From positions 1-64,000 of the forward strand of contig NZ_BCNB01000006.1 of the NCBI RefSeq assembly GCF_001485575.1: a stretch of 64,000 nt of DNA. The letters run 5' to 3'. Position numbers and translations under genes: made by a program. The notes under the pieces were generated by a model that saw only the letters and a program-made list of their open reading frames with translations, searched no databases and was not told where the DNA came from. Below, one piece after another: positions 15,636-23,689 of this stretch. How positions within the stretch are numbered: the first letter of the stretch is position 1; each line of letters starts with the position of its first letter. The stretch is from Haloarcula sp. CBA1127. Lineage in GTDB: Archaea > Halobacteriota > Halobacteria > Halobacteriales > Haloarculaceae.

Positions 15636-16190
15636 TTACGCGTCGGGGACGCGGCCACCGGCTTCTTCCACAGTGAGACGGATCGACTGGTCGAGGACCG
15701 ACTGTTGTTCCGCAGTTGGCCAGGCGTTCCGTCGGACGTAGTCGTCCCGAAACTCCTGTATTTCGTCCGGTGTCGCCTCCGAGATAGGTTTCGCGTAGTG
15801 ATTACCCATGAAATCGGCGAGCAGCTCCGCGTTAGCGCCGTGTGTCTCACCGTGTGCTTCGGTCACAGCTTCGACGACGGCTCGGTTTGCAGTGTCGATT
15901 TCCGCCCACTCGTCAGGGTCACCGGGACCCGAAAGCCGTATCTCGACGCCACGGTCGATGTCGTCGACCCGCTCCGGACGGATGACGCCGTCATCGACCC
16001 ATTCGACGGGATGGCAGACGAGCACGTCACCCGTCTCGTCGTTCCTGATGCGGGCAGTGTAGTCGTACTCGGCGAGGGTTTCGTCGCGTTCGGTCCTGTA
16101 GGCGTCGGCCTCGGCATCATCGACCGCCTCGCGAGCGAGTCTGGTCAGCCGTTCGGCCTGTTCGGTCACGTCTGTCGGCAGGTCAGTCAT
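15636..16190 (-). CDS. rnhA-operon protein (unknown function)
   Basis: 184-residue acidic protein coupled to the gene for RNase HI: with the ATG at 16190 (MTDLPTD) its start overlaps the rnhA stop by 8 bp, and an alternative ATG lies at 16205. Haloarchaeal genomes carry this pair together, hence the name. Features are a helical N-terminal half with repeated Glu/Ala, and a central beta segment YDYTARIRNDETGDVLVCHPVEWVDDG. No catalytic motif is recognised. Linkage suggests a role with RNA-DNA hybrids or replication, which is inference. Confidence 0.75.
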   Translation of the reverse strand: MTDLPTDVTEQAERLTRLAREAVDDAEADAYRTERDETLAEYDYTARIRNDETGDVLVCHPVEWVDDGVIRPERVDDIDRGVEIRLSGPGDPDEWAEIDTANRAVVEAVTEAHGETHGANAELLADFMGNHYAKPISEATPDEIQEFRDDYVRRNAWPTAEQQSVLDQSIRLTVEEAGGRVPDA

Positions 16191-16779
16191 CGTCGAGTGC
16201 GTCATTAGCTAGTTGGTCCGCACGGTCGTTTATTTCCCGCGGAACGTGCTCTATCTGCCAGTCGTCAAAGTCGGTCAGCAGTTCACGCACGCGGACGCGG
16301 TTTTCGCGCAGTTCTGGGTCGTTCGTATCCCACTCACCGCGGACCTGTTTGACGATAAGCTCTGAATCACCTCGGATATGAACATCGTCGAATCCGTAAT
16401 CGCGTGCGACTTCGGTCGCGCGGATGAGCGCTCTGTATTCCGCCTGGTTGTTCGTCGCCGTTCCGATCGTCTCCCCGCCCTCGGTGACGATTCCGCTGTC
16501 GTCCACCAGCACATATCCGACCGAGGCCGGCCCCGGATTGCCACGCGATGCGCCATCAAAATACGCATGGACGCGCCCGCCGTCATTGCCGCGCAGCAGG
16601 GCCTCAAGTCGTGCGGTCTCCTCGCCCTGCACAACGACTTTTCCCTCATAGGCGACCGCCGTCGAGCCGCCGTATTCGACGCGCCAGCGCTCGTGGTCGG
16701 TGTTTCCTTGTTGAATGTCGAGTCCCGCATCCGCCAGCTGCTCGCGGGCCGTCGTCTCGTCGCATTCGATGACCGGCAT
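16183..16779 (-). CDS. rnhA: Ribonuclease HI, haloarchaeal type
   Basis: 198-residue RNase H1 that cuts the RNA strand of RNA-DNA hybrids. The catalytic acids are readable as Asp75 (YFDGASRGNPGP), Glu114 (NNQAEYRAL), Asp138 (HIRGDSELIV) and Asp188 (NDRADQLAN). The first 65 residues form an extra N-terminal domain seen in haloarchaeal enzymes. The ATG at 16779 begins MPVIECDETTARE; upstream sequence in this frame is basic and unlike the protein. It is followed by the overlapping rnhA-operon gene. Confidence 0.93.
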   Translation of the reverse strand: MPVIECDETTAREQLADAGLDIQQGNTDHERWRVEYGGSTAVAYEGKVVVQGEETARLEALLRGNDGGRVHAYFDGASRGNPGPASVGYVLVDDSGIVTEGGETIGTATNNQAEYRALIRATEVARDYGFDDVHIRGDSELIVKQVRGEWDTNDPELRENRVRVRELLTDFDDWQIEHVPREINDRADQLANDALDDD

Positions 16780-16826
16780 TGTCCGAGGGTGGCTGACCCG
16801 TCGGTATAGACGTTGTGGTCGGCCCG

Positions 16827-17222
16827 TCAGTTGCCGGCGTTTCTGCTGAGTCGCTCGGCACCGGTCTGTCGGCCCTCTTCGCCGCCCAAGAACCGACCTA
16901 GAACACCGACCAGCCCGCCAACGGTGACAACGGCTCCGGTGGCGAACATGATCGACAGGATTGGGTCGACAGGCTCGATGAGGATGGGTGAGAGAAACAG
17001 GACAATCCCGGACAGTATAGCTATCGCCGCTGCAACGGGGCTTACCTGTTTCCCTGACGAGACGCGGTAGGTGGAGTGTGCGAGTGTGAGGGCCGCGAGT
17101 TCCCCGACGAGAAGGTTGACGAGCGCCTGCTGGTACGCGACCGGAATGACAGCAGAGACGAATACGACAACCATGCTGACCAGCGTTGCGCCGAGCATGA
17201 ACCACTTCGTGGCATCTACCAT
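16827..17222 (-). CDS. Four-helix membrane protein
   Basis: 131-residue protein with four predicted membrane helices: TKWFMLGATLVSMVVVFVSA, LVNLLVGELAALTL, PVAAAIAILSGIVLFLSPIL and ILSIMFATGAVVTVGGLVGV. The C-terminus is charged and cytoplasmic (GRFLGGEEGRQTG). I do not recognise the family. It reads in the same direction as rnhA, 47 bp upstream of it, and is divergent from nreA. Confidence 0.65.
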   Translation of the reverse strand: MVDATKWFMLGATLVSMVVVFVSAVIPVAYQQALVNLLVGELAALTLAHSTYRVSSGKQVSPVAAAIAILSGIVLFLSPILIEPVDPILSIMFATGAVVTVGGLVGVLGRFLGGEEGRQTGAERLSRNAGN

Positions 17223-17322
17223 AATTTATATCACCTGTTGTTACTCAATCCAACCCTGTAAGAGTTGCTCACCCACAGACCGCCGGAAAGGTTCTTATCG
17301 GGGAGGACCGAAGGCGTGACAG

Positions 17323-18612
17323 ATGCAACTCGACGAGTTCATCGAGGGGTTCGAGGAGGACGAAGCCGCACAGCGGCGCCGCCTCGCAGCGGAGAAGTCC
17401 TACGCCATCACGGACCACCTCGAAGACGTCGAGCGGCAGTTCGAGGCCGCAGTGCAAGGGGATTCGCTGTTCGGGTCGACAGCCCCGGAAATCTTCGTCG
17501 GCCGGTCGGGGTACCCCAACGTCTCGACGGGCCTGCTCTCCCCGGTTGATACCGACGCCGCTGCTTCCGGGTTCGCGACCAGCGGCGACTGGTACCAGGA
17601 GGGACTGGGTATCGAGGACGTCCTCCAGCGCCGGACCGGCATGGTGAACTCCACCCAGACGACATCAGTCGATTCCGTCAGCGCCAGTGGCGGGCGGGGC
17701 GGTGGCGGAGTCCACGACGTCTGGAACGGGTTCGTCGGCGTTCAGCGCGAGGTCGCCATCGCTGACCATCCCGTCGACGTGGAGGTGGGTCTCGACGGCA
17801 CTCCCGAGATGGATGTGAGCTTTGACGACGTCGGGACACCGACGGGGCCGCGAGCCCACGCGACCGGTGCCGACCTGGCAGAGAATCCCCACGTTCCCCG
17901 ACCCGTCGAAAAGACGTTGTCGGACGACGACTGGCGCGCGGAGGGCGCAATGGCGTACCTGTACCGCCGGGGATTCGACGTGTACGACATCAACACCATC
18001 CTCTCGGCGGGCGCGCTCGGACAGGCCAGCGAGCGGTCGCTGGTGCCGACACGGTGGTCGATCACCGCCGTCGACGACACGGTCGGGCAGTACGTCCGCG
18101 GCACGCTTCGCAACGCTGACACCATCGACAAGCCGGAGCTGTGGTACAACGAGTACATGGGGAACCGCTACTGGGTCGTGCTTGCGCCCGGTCGCTGGGA
18201 GTTCGAACTCGTCGAGATGAAAGCCCCCCAGAGCGTCTGGAACCCACGCCCCGAGACAGGCTACTACATGTCCAGTGCTCACGAGGGCTACGAGGGACGG
18301 ACCGCCTACGTTGAGGAGACCGCCGGAGCGTACTACGCGGCACGACTCGGCGTCCTCGAACACCTGCAGGAGCGCGACAGACAGGCGAAGTGTCTGGTAC
18401 TACGGGAGATCACCGACGACTACTGGGCGCCGGTCGGCGTCTGGCAGGTGCGCGAGGGCGTCCGCAATGCGTTCGACGGCGAGCCCGGGACTGCCCAGTC
18501 CTTCCGGGAGACGCTGACGGCCATCGCCGACCAGCTCCCCGTCACTCTCGGGCAGTTACGACGCAAGTCCGAACTTGTTGCCGGGCTCCAGTCGCAGTTA
18601 AGCGATTTCTAA
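17323..18612 (+). CDS. nreA: DNA repair protein NreA
   Basis: 429-residue archaeal Nre protein, implicated in repair of DNA damage such as that caused by mitomycin C. The conserved core includes FVGRSGYPNVSTGLLSP near the start, ERSLVPTRWSITAVDDTVGQ in the middle and EYMGNRYWVVLAPGRWEFELVEMKAP. The very C-terminus is QSQLSDF, an exact Q-x-x-L-x-x-F PCNA-interacting motif (residues 423-429), a known feature of Nre proteins. Start at 17323 (MQLDEFIEGF). The long central region is otherwise featureless. Confidence 0.9.
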   Translation: MQLDEFIEGFEEDEAAQRRRLAAEKSYAITDHLEDVERQFEAAVQGDSLFGSTAPEIFVGRSGYPNVSTGLLSPVDTDAAASGFATSGDWYQEGLGIEDVLQRRTGMVNSTQTTSVDSVSASGGRGGGGVHDVWNGFVGVQREVAIADHPVDVEVGLDGTPEMDVSFDDVGTPTGPRAHATGADLAENPHVPRPVEKTLSDDDWRAEGAMAYLYRRGFDVYDINTILSAGALGQASERSLVPTRWSITAVDDTVGQYVRGTLRNADTIDKPELWYNEYMGNRYWVVLAPGRWEFELVEMKAPQSVWNPRPETGYYMSSAHEGYEGRTAYVEETAGAYYAARLGVLEHLQERDRQAKCLVLREITDDYWAPVGVWQVREGVRNAFDGEPGTAQSFRETLTAIADQLPVTLGQLRRKSELVAGLQSQLSDF

Positions 18613-18654
18613 CAGCGCTTCGCGTTGCGGTGAACGACCCATATCCAGCAACCG

Positions 18655-19521
18655 TTATCGGTGTCGCCCGCTGTCACCGTCACCGACGTCATCCCAGGCT
18701 GAAGTGCCGAATCCGCTCTCGTCGGTGTCGTCGCTCCTGCCCGAATCGTCGGCGTAACTATCACCCACCGGATCGTTCACATCCGAGGTGGTCCCTGCCG
18801 TGGATGGGCCGGACCCATGTGTCCCGCCAGTCGAAGTGGTGGATACGAGCGGCGGTTCGCCGTACTCCTCCTCGTATGCGTCCGCGAAGCCACGCCCCCA
18901 GATATACATGATCGCGGACTGGCCGACGAACGCGAGGAACGGAACTACGAGGTAGCCAATAATGGTGAACCCCAGGACGGTCGCTCCAACGGAGACGAGG
19001 ATGTTGACCGCAAACGCCATCACCACGGCCATCAGCATCGTTCGGTTCGTCCCAACAGACGAGAGAACATCACGGTCAAAGCCCGCAGCGATACTGTCCG
19101 TCCGGACGAAGTTCCCCGTCGCAACGGGCAGTACCACTGCCATTGCAAGAACTCCGATAAAGTAGAGCAAAGCAGCAACGAGCAAGCCGACGAGCAGCAA
19201 TCCCTCCGAGCCGCCGAGTCCACCGCCGAGCACCAGCAGGCCCGGGATGGCAAGCACGAGTGTGAGCAGCAGGCCGTACCCCATAACAACGACCGTATGT
19301 CGGACTCCGTCAACGGTTATGTCGACCAGATCCAGTTCGTCCCAGGCTGGCGGCGTGTCAGTCTCACCCCTGAGGACACGGCGCATTACTTCGAGCATAT
19401 ATCCCTGGAACGTGAACAATGGAACGAGCAAAAAGCCGAAAAACAGTACAACCCCACCGAGTGCGACGCGTTTGGCCCAGTCATCGCCCTGTGTCTGATA
19501 GCGAAGTGCGTCCTCTATCAT
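18655..19521 (-). CDS. DUF4013-family membrane protein
   Basis: 288-residue membrane protein with the DUF4013 pattern: amphipathic start MIEDALRYQTQGDDWAKRVALGG, then about six hydrophobic helices in paired blocks (VVLFFGFLLVPLFTFQGYML, VVMGYGLLLTLVLAIPGLLVL, VGLLVAALLYFIGVLAMAVV and two more) with an interhelical PPAWDELDLVDITVDG loop characteristic of the family. The C-terminal 60 residues are Ser/Asp/Gly-rich and cytoplasmic. Function unknown. It converges with nreA. Confidence 0.8.
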   Translation of the reverse strand: MIEDALRYQTQGDDWAKRVALGGVVLFFGFLLVPLFTFQGYMLEVMRRVLRGETDTPPAWDELDLVDITVDGVRHTVVVMGYGLLLTLVLAIPGLLVLGGGLGGSEGLLLVGLLVAALLYFIGVLAMAVVLPVATGNFVRTDSIAAGFDRDVLSSVGTNRTMLMAVVMAFAVNILVSVGATVLGFTIIGYLVVPFLAFVGQSAIMYIWGRGFADAYEEEYGEPPLVSTTSTGGTHGSGPSTAGTTSDVNDPVGDSYADDSGRSDDTDESGFGTSAWDDVGDGDSGRHR

Positions 19522-19623
19522 GTTCAGTCAGTCTTAAGATAGGTTCAAATAAGTTGTGTCATAATTGAAAACGAGCCAGACATCCCAGTTCTTGGACCAG
19601 TTCAGTACGGGCAACGGCGTGGA

Positions 19624-19785
19624 TCAGGTTCGATCGGTGCTGTGTGGCGGAACCTCGACAAACGCCGGGGCATCGACTTCTTCGGCACAAACCGGGCATC
19701 CAACGACCAACAGGCGCTCCCGGACGCCATCGTCGACCGTTGCACACGCACCACAGTTCGGGCATGTGAAGCGGTACTCCGGCAT
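19624..19785 (-). CDS. Zinc-ribbon microprotein
   Basis: 53-residue protein with two CPxC knuckles: CPNCGAC at residues 8-14 and CPVC at 30-33, spaced by a basic strand, a typical rubredoxin-like zinc ribbon. Small zinc-finger proteins of this size are abundant in haloarchaea and several affect biofilm, swarming or gene expression. The start ATG at 19785 gives MPEYRFTCPNC; the 15 in-frame codons upstream do not look coding. Upstream lies a palindrome-rich stretch (19821-19900). Confidence 0.7.
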   Translation of the reverse strand: MPEYRFTCPNCGACATVDDGVRERLLVVGCPVCAEEVDAPAFVEVPPHSTDRT

Positions 19786-19820
19786 GTATTCAGCCACGGA
19801 CTTGGATAGCCGAAGGAACT

Positions 19821-19900
19821 GCCCCCTCAATGTGGAGGGGCTATACGTACGTGGGAGCGTCCCGCTCGCGGGTCAGCTCGCCAACCGCTACTGCCGTACG
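19821..19900. repeat. Palindrome cluster, possible IS200/IS605-type remnant
   Basis: GCCCCCTC...GAGGGGC (19821-19841) forms a 7-bp stem, followed by GAGCG(TCC)CGCTC and by two CGTACG palindromes near 19846 and 19895. Closely packed hairpins at an intergenic site resemble the ends of IS200/IS605 elements and their non-autonomous derivatives. No transposase is present here. Confidence 0.35.
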
Positions 19901-19976
19901 ATGGAGGATCTCAGATATATAGCCCACAATAGCTGTCTTAGGAAGGATTATTCCACTCGCTCGGTACGATTACACG

Positions 19977-20393
19977 ATGACTGATACGCCGCTGAAGTTC
20001 GGGTTCGTCTGCGTCCAGAACGCGGGCCGGAGCCAGATGTCCGCAGCGTTTGCCGAGCGGGAACGCACCCGTCGCGGACTCGAAGATACGGTCGAAATCC
20101 TGACGGGCGGCACAGACCCCGCGGACGAAGTGCATCCGGGAGTCGTCGATGCGATGGATGAACTCGGCATCGACCTCTCTGACCGGGTCCCACAAGCAAT
20201 TTCGGACGACGAACTCAACGAGTGTACTGTCGTTGCGACAATGGGGTGTTCGACGCTCGAACTCGACGCCGATGTCGCAGTGCGCGACTGGGCGCTAGAG
20301 GACCCACACAGACGGCCGATCGAGCAGGTCCGGGAAATCCGAGATGAGATCGAAGAGCGTGTCGCCGACCTGTTCGACGAGTACACCGGATAG
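19977..20393 (+). CDS. Low-molecular-weight protein phosphatase / ArsC-like
   Basis: 138-residue protein of the LMW protein-tyrosine phosphatase / thioredoxin-type arsenate reductase fold. The active-site loop C-x5-R-S is VCVQNAGRSQ (Cys12, Arg18, Ser19), and the general-acid motif appears as DWALEDP near residue 104. The missing second and third redox cysteines favour phosphatase activity over arsenate reduction, although the Asn-x-x-Arg-Ser loop is shared by both. The stop TAG directly abuts the stop of the convergent lipoprotein gene. Confidence 0.82.
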   Translation: MTDTPLKFGFVCVQNAGRSQMSAAFAERERTRRGLEDTVEILTGGTDPADEVHPGVVDAMDELGIDLSDRVPQAISDDELNECTVVATMGCSTLELDADVAVRDWALEDPHRRPIEQVREIRDEIEERVADLFDEYTG

Positions 20394-21251
20394 CTACCAC
20401 TCGACGTACGTGAGATACTCGACCTGTTCGTACTCCAGTAGCCACGTCCCGTAGCTATCCGTGACCTCGATTCCCTCGTGCTCCCGAATGCGGTCAGTGA
20501 CCGACCGAAAGGCCTCGTCATTCTGGAAGTACCCGCCGTCGATCGCCTCTGCAACGACTTCTCGCTCGGCTTCGGAAAGGCCCGTAAGGGTGAACAGGTA
20601 CTGGTCTCGAATCTGGTCAGCAAACGAGTCGACACCCGACGCAACTTCCGTCGCTTCGTACCGGTATTTCGTCTCTGTTGTCGTTCGTGTGCTGACCGTC
20701 ACCCGATAGCGGTCGCCGTCGTGGACGATAATATCGTACTGGCGCTCCGGAACGAACACCGACCCGTCACCCACTTCCGCGGCGGTTCCGTATCCGATAC
20801 CCACGTCGTATCCGTCCCCGCTGGGCTGGTTGTCGTCTGAAATAATCGGGTCAAGGCGCTGGCGGTCCGTGGCCGGCAGGTCCTCGTAGGCGATTTCGCC
20901 GATCTCAGCCGTCGAATCATCCGGGTCGAAATCGATTCGTACCTCGTACACCGTCACTTCGTTGCTCTCAAGTGCCGTCTCCGAAACTTCGTAGAAGGCA
21001 TCGTCGATCCGGACGGTATCAATCTGGTCGAACAGCTCGTGTCGCCCTCGGCGCGTCGCAGAGCCGTTTTCGATGGCCTCCGAGGCGACCGTGTACTCCG
21101 TCGACTCGGGATCGGGCGACATCGAAACTTCGTCGACGATGTCGGCCGCTGTCGCGTCGTCCATGTCCAGCACGACTGAGGGATGACCGCAGCCGGCGAC
21201 AGCGACCGAGAGGAGGGCTGTTCCGCTCGCAAGGAACTGGCGTCGTCGCAT
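20394..21251 (-). CDS. Tat-exported lipoprotein of unknown function
   Basis: 285-residue secreted protein with signal MRRRQFLASGTALLSVAVAGC: twin-arginine-like RRRQF, a hydrophobic run and a lipobox (A-G-C, Cys21). It would be lipid-anchored outside the cell. The rest is acidic with alternating strands (VTVYEVRIDFDPD, YDIIVHDGDRYRVTVST, KYRYEATEVA) and a helical end RIREHEGIEVTDSYG. ATG at 21251 was chosen because it places the signal peptide at the N-terminus. I do not recognise the family. A/T-ended codons seem commoner than in neighbouring genes. Confidence 0.65.
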   Translation of the reverse strand: MRRRQFLASGTALLSVAVAGCGHPSVVLDMDDATAADIVDEVSMSPDPESTEYTVASEAIENGSATRRGRHELFDQIDTVRIDDAFYEVSETALESNEVTVYEVRIDFDPDDSTAEIGEIAYEDLPATDRQRLDPIISDDNQPSGDGYDVGIGYGTAAEVGDGSVFVPERQYDIIVHDGDRYRVTVSTRTTTETKYRYEATEVASGVDSFADQIRDQYLFTLTGLSEAEREVVAEAIDGGYFQNDEAFRSVTDRIREHEGIEVTDSYGTWLLEYEQVEYLTYVEW

Positions 21252-21455
21252 ACAGCTACTGACAGACAACCGGAAGGAAAGTTTTCTGGACCGAGCTTAT
21301 CTTGTCGCTCTCCCATCGGGGACTCGTTTGAGGAACGAATTCTCAGACATAAATGTCAAAATAAGCAGGACTATCGGCGTAGGTGGCACTAATTTACATA
21401 ATTTCAGCAGTTAGATACTGCAACACCTGTTTGGTGTGCGTGCGAACCAAGCAAT

Positions 21456-21920
21456 CTACGCTTTTCTCCCCAATAATCTAAGTATTAGTCCGAGCAGAAC
21501 AAACCCGGCACCGATGAGGCCGATGAGTGCGCCTCCGAGTTGAGCAATGGGACAGCCAAGGCAGTCAGATCTGTACGTCCACACTAAGTAGTATTTGCCA
21601 TCATGCTGAACGTATGTGTCCCATGTTGTATCATCGTAATATTCAAACTCTGGTGGGAGGCGACTCGTGTTAGTGGTGGTCACTTTTGTGGTATTCTTTG
21701 CTGTCAAGAATAGCGATTGAGCCCTATCAGAGAGATTCGAAAATGTGTAATAGTGGTCATGTCCGTCTATCTGATCGACCTCTTCTGCAGTAGCTGGTTC
21801 GACGGTGGTTGTGTACTCCGTGACAGGAATCATTGAGAATACGACGGCGCTCCCGCCAATGAAAAAGCATCCAAGAAGCATCCAGAACAGAGGTGTGAGT
21901 AATCTTTGATCAGAGGGCAT
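21456..21920 (-). CDS. Membrane protein with extracellular loop
   Basis: 154-residue protein: N-terminal helix (LLTPLFWMLLGCFFIGGSAVVF), an extracellular domain of about 80 residues with DGHDHYYTFSNLSDRAQSLFLTAK and CLGC, and a C-terminal helix (ALIGLIGAGFVLLGLILRLL). It uses more A/T-ended codons than other genes here and lies in an AT-rich neighbourhood. I do not recognise it with certainty. Confidence 0.6.
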   Translation of the reverse strand: MPSDQRLLTPLFWMLLGCFFIGGSAVVFSMIPVTEYTTTVEPATAEEVDQIDGHDHYYTFSNLSDRAQSLFLTAKNTTKVTTTNTSRLPPEFEYYDDTTWDTYVQHDGKYYLVWTYRSDCLGCPIAQLGGALIGLIGAGFVLLGLILRLLGRKA

Positions 21921-22064
21921 TCAGTCGGAGTTCTGCTGGTTACGATATATGTTTTCGGCCGTCAATCACGCCACCGGAAATAGTTGGAAGTATAGGACAG
22001 GAGCATGTCTTCGAGCCATTTGATAGGGTTCGAGTGATCAACATTTGGTCTGTACTGACCATTG

Positions 22065-22712
22065 CTACGACCAAACATCAGCTATCGGCGGGTCGTTCTC
22101 ACGGTCAACCGCTGGTAGACCATCGGTATCGGGAACACAGTCTTCAGCTGTTTCGAAATTACACGGACTATCGGCTAACTCGCTACTGGGAAGGTCCCAG
22201 TACGCATATGCACCGATGTAATCCACGATACACCGAAATGTGGCCTCTTTGGGCAACGTCGAACGTACCTGCGGCTGTTCCACATCGGAGATCGCCCGCT
22301 CTACGGAAGCGTCGAGATTGTCAAGGTCGTCCCACTGCCGACGGGCGAGGTCGTCGCGTATCTCGGACTCGCTCGCAGCTTGCACTGAGTCGAGCGAACA
22401 CCAGCGCACGGCTTCACGGACATCTGGGTCTTGCAGGTGGTCGTTCGGATCGATTCCTTCCGTAATCGACTCCGAGCAAGACCAGAAGCGACGGTTCGTC
22501 GCCCAGTACAGCGCGAGCTTCCACGTCGCCGCTTTGTCAGCGTACGTCTCTCGGTCGTCGTCGCCCTGCTCGAAGGACTCTGTCGCGTCAAGCAGCGAGC
22601 CGAACGTCGCACTCAGGTACTTCCCGAGATACGCGCCAGCGGTCGATTCCATTTCATGGCCGTCGTCGCCGAGGTGATACTGCTGAGTCTCGGACCGACC
22701 CGAGTCACTCAT
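22065..22712 (-). CDS. Soluble protein of unknown function
   Basis: 215-residue acidic protein without membrane segments or signal peptide. Visible features are aromatic-rich helices such as TWKLALYWATNRRFW and CIVDYIGAYAYWDL, four cysteines spread without zinc-knuckle spacing (WSCSE, RWCSLD, FRCIV, SPCNF), and helical Asp-rich stretches. No catalytic motif or known domain is recognised. The ATG at 22712 (MSDSGRSE) is preferred to one three codons upstream. It stands alone. Confidence 0.5.
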   Translation of the reverse strand: MSDSGRSETQQYHLGDDGHEMESTAGAYLGKYLSATFGSLLDATESFEQGDDDRETYADKAATWKLALYWATNRRFWSCSESITEGIDPNDHLQDPDVREAVRWCSLDSVQAASESEIRDDLARRQWDDLDNLDASVERAISDVEQPQVRSTLPKEATFRCIVDYIGAYAYWDLPSSELADSPCNFETAEDCVPDTDGLPAVDRENDPPIADVWS

Positions 22713-22903
22713 CAGTACCATCCCGGCGAACCGTCAGTTCGCCTTGGCTAAGACTAATCGCCAGACAGCGGAGGGAGCCGCAAAGGTTGCTTGTGAATTG
22801 CTCAGAACGACCCTTATGGATGTACTTCTGAGATGCCGAAAAGAAGCCTCTCAGACGTTGTGAAAACAGATTCGAGTGGGCTGGAAACAGCCCGGAAAGG
22901 GAG

Positions 22904-22977
22904 TGGGCCAACGCGGATTTGAACCGCGAACCTCCCGGTTATCAGCCGAGCGCTCAACCTGATTGAGCTATTGGCCC
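22904..22977 (-). tRNA. trnI: tRNA-Ile (GAU)
   Basis: 74-nt cloverleaf read on the minus strand. The acceptor arm GGGCCAA (22977-22971) pairs with TTGGCCC next to the discriminator A at 22904. The anticodon loop CTGATAA gives anticodon GAU, and the T loop contains GGTTCAAAT. No intron interrupts it and the 3' CCA is not encoded, as is usual in haloarchaea. AT-rich TTTTCAATACCCC upstream (about 23008-23020, minus strand) may be its promoter. Confidence 0.95.
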
Positions 22978-23058
22978 AACGCATTCTTTTGTACCCGAGG
23001 GGTATTGAAAAGGGTAACGTTTCGCGGCCGGTTGGGGATGTGAAACCGCGTCAGGGCT

Positions 23059-23616
23059 TCAGTTTTCGTCGCTGTCGTCGAAGTCGACGTCAGTGGCTTC
23101 GTCTGGGTCGAAGGAAGTGCCGGGACCGGAACCAGAGCCCGAACTAGGGCCACCCTCTGGACCGGTCGGGCCGGGGCCTGCTGGGCCGTTCTCGTCGTCA
23201 GGGAAGCCGCCGATGTACACCTGCCCGCTGGCGAAACCGCCGGTCTTGGCGTCGATGTAGGGCCGGACGACCCAGCGGCGCGTGGCGGCGCGGACGGGGT
23301 ACCGGGTGAACGGTACCGCGAGTAGGAGGCCGACGAAGTCCGTCACCAGGCCGGGGGTGAGGAAGAACGCGCCGGCGGCGATGAGGAGGCCGCCGTCGAT
23401 GAGTTCGTCGGTCGGGAGTTCGCCGACGGCGAGCCGCTGTTGTATCTTCCGAAGCGTCGCACGGCCTTCGGCGCGGACCAGCAGCATACCGACCAGCGCC
23501 GTCAGGACGACGAGGGCGACTGTCACGAGCGAGCCGAGGAACGGTATCGCGACCGTCACCAGCAACACGATGTCGAACAGCGGGATGAGCAGCAATAGCC
23601 CGATGACCCGGAGCAT
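23059..23616 (-). CDS. fxsA: FxsA-family membrane protein
   Basis: 185-residue FxsA homologue. The N-terminal half has three to four hydrophobic helices (VIGLLLLIPLFDIVLLVTVAIPFLGSL, VTVALVVLTALVGMLLV, LIAAGAFFLTPGLVTDFVGLLLAV) with the family motif PGLVTD-FVG. The C-terminal 60 residues are a disordered Gly/Pro/acidic tail. In E. coli FxsA modulates sensitivity to phage exclusion when overproduced; its role in archaea is unknown. It is transcribed leftward toward the tRNA gene. Confidence 0.85.
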   Translation of the reverse strand: MLRVIGLLLLIPLFDIVLLVTVAIPFLGSLVTVALVVLTALVGMLLVRAEGRATLRKIQQRLAVGELPTDELIDGGLLIAAGAFFLTPGLVTDFVGLLLAVPFTRYPVRAATRRWVVRPYIDAKTGGFASGQVYIGGFPDDENGPAGPGPTGPEGGPSSGSGSGPGTSFDPDEATDVDFDDSDEN

Positions 23617-23689
23617 ACGACTGCTTGCAGGCCCGCCCCCAAACGCCTTTCGAGAGCGGGACCGGGCTATCGATCGCCGAAGGAGCGGG

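Noticed and set aside
22705..22911. A 68-codon minus-strand frame near tRNA-Ile
   Set aside because: Not acidic, no motif, and it runs into the tRNA 3' end.
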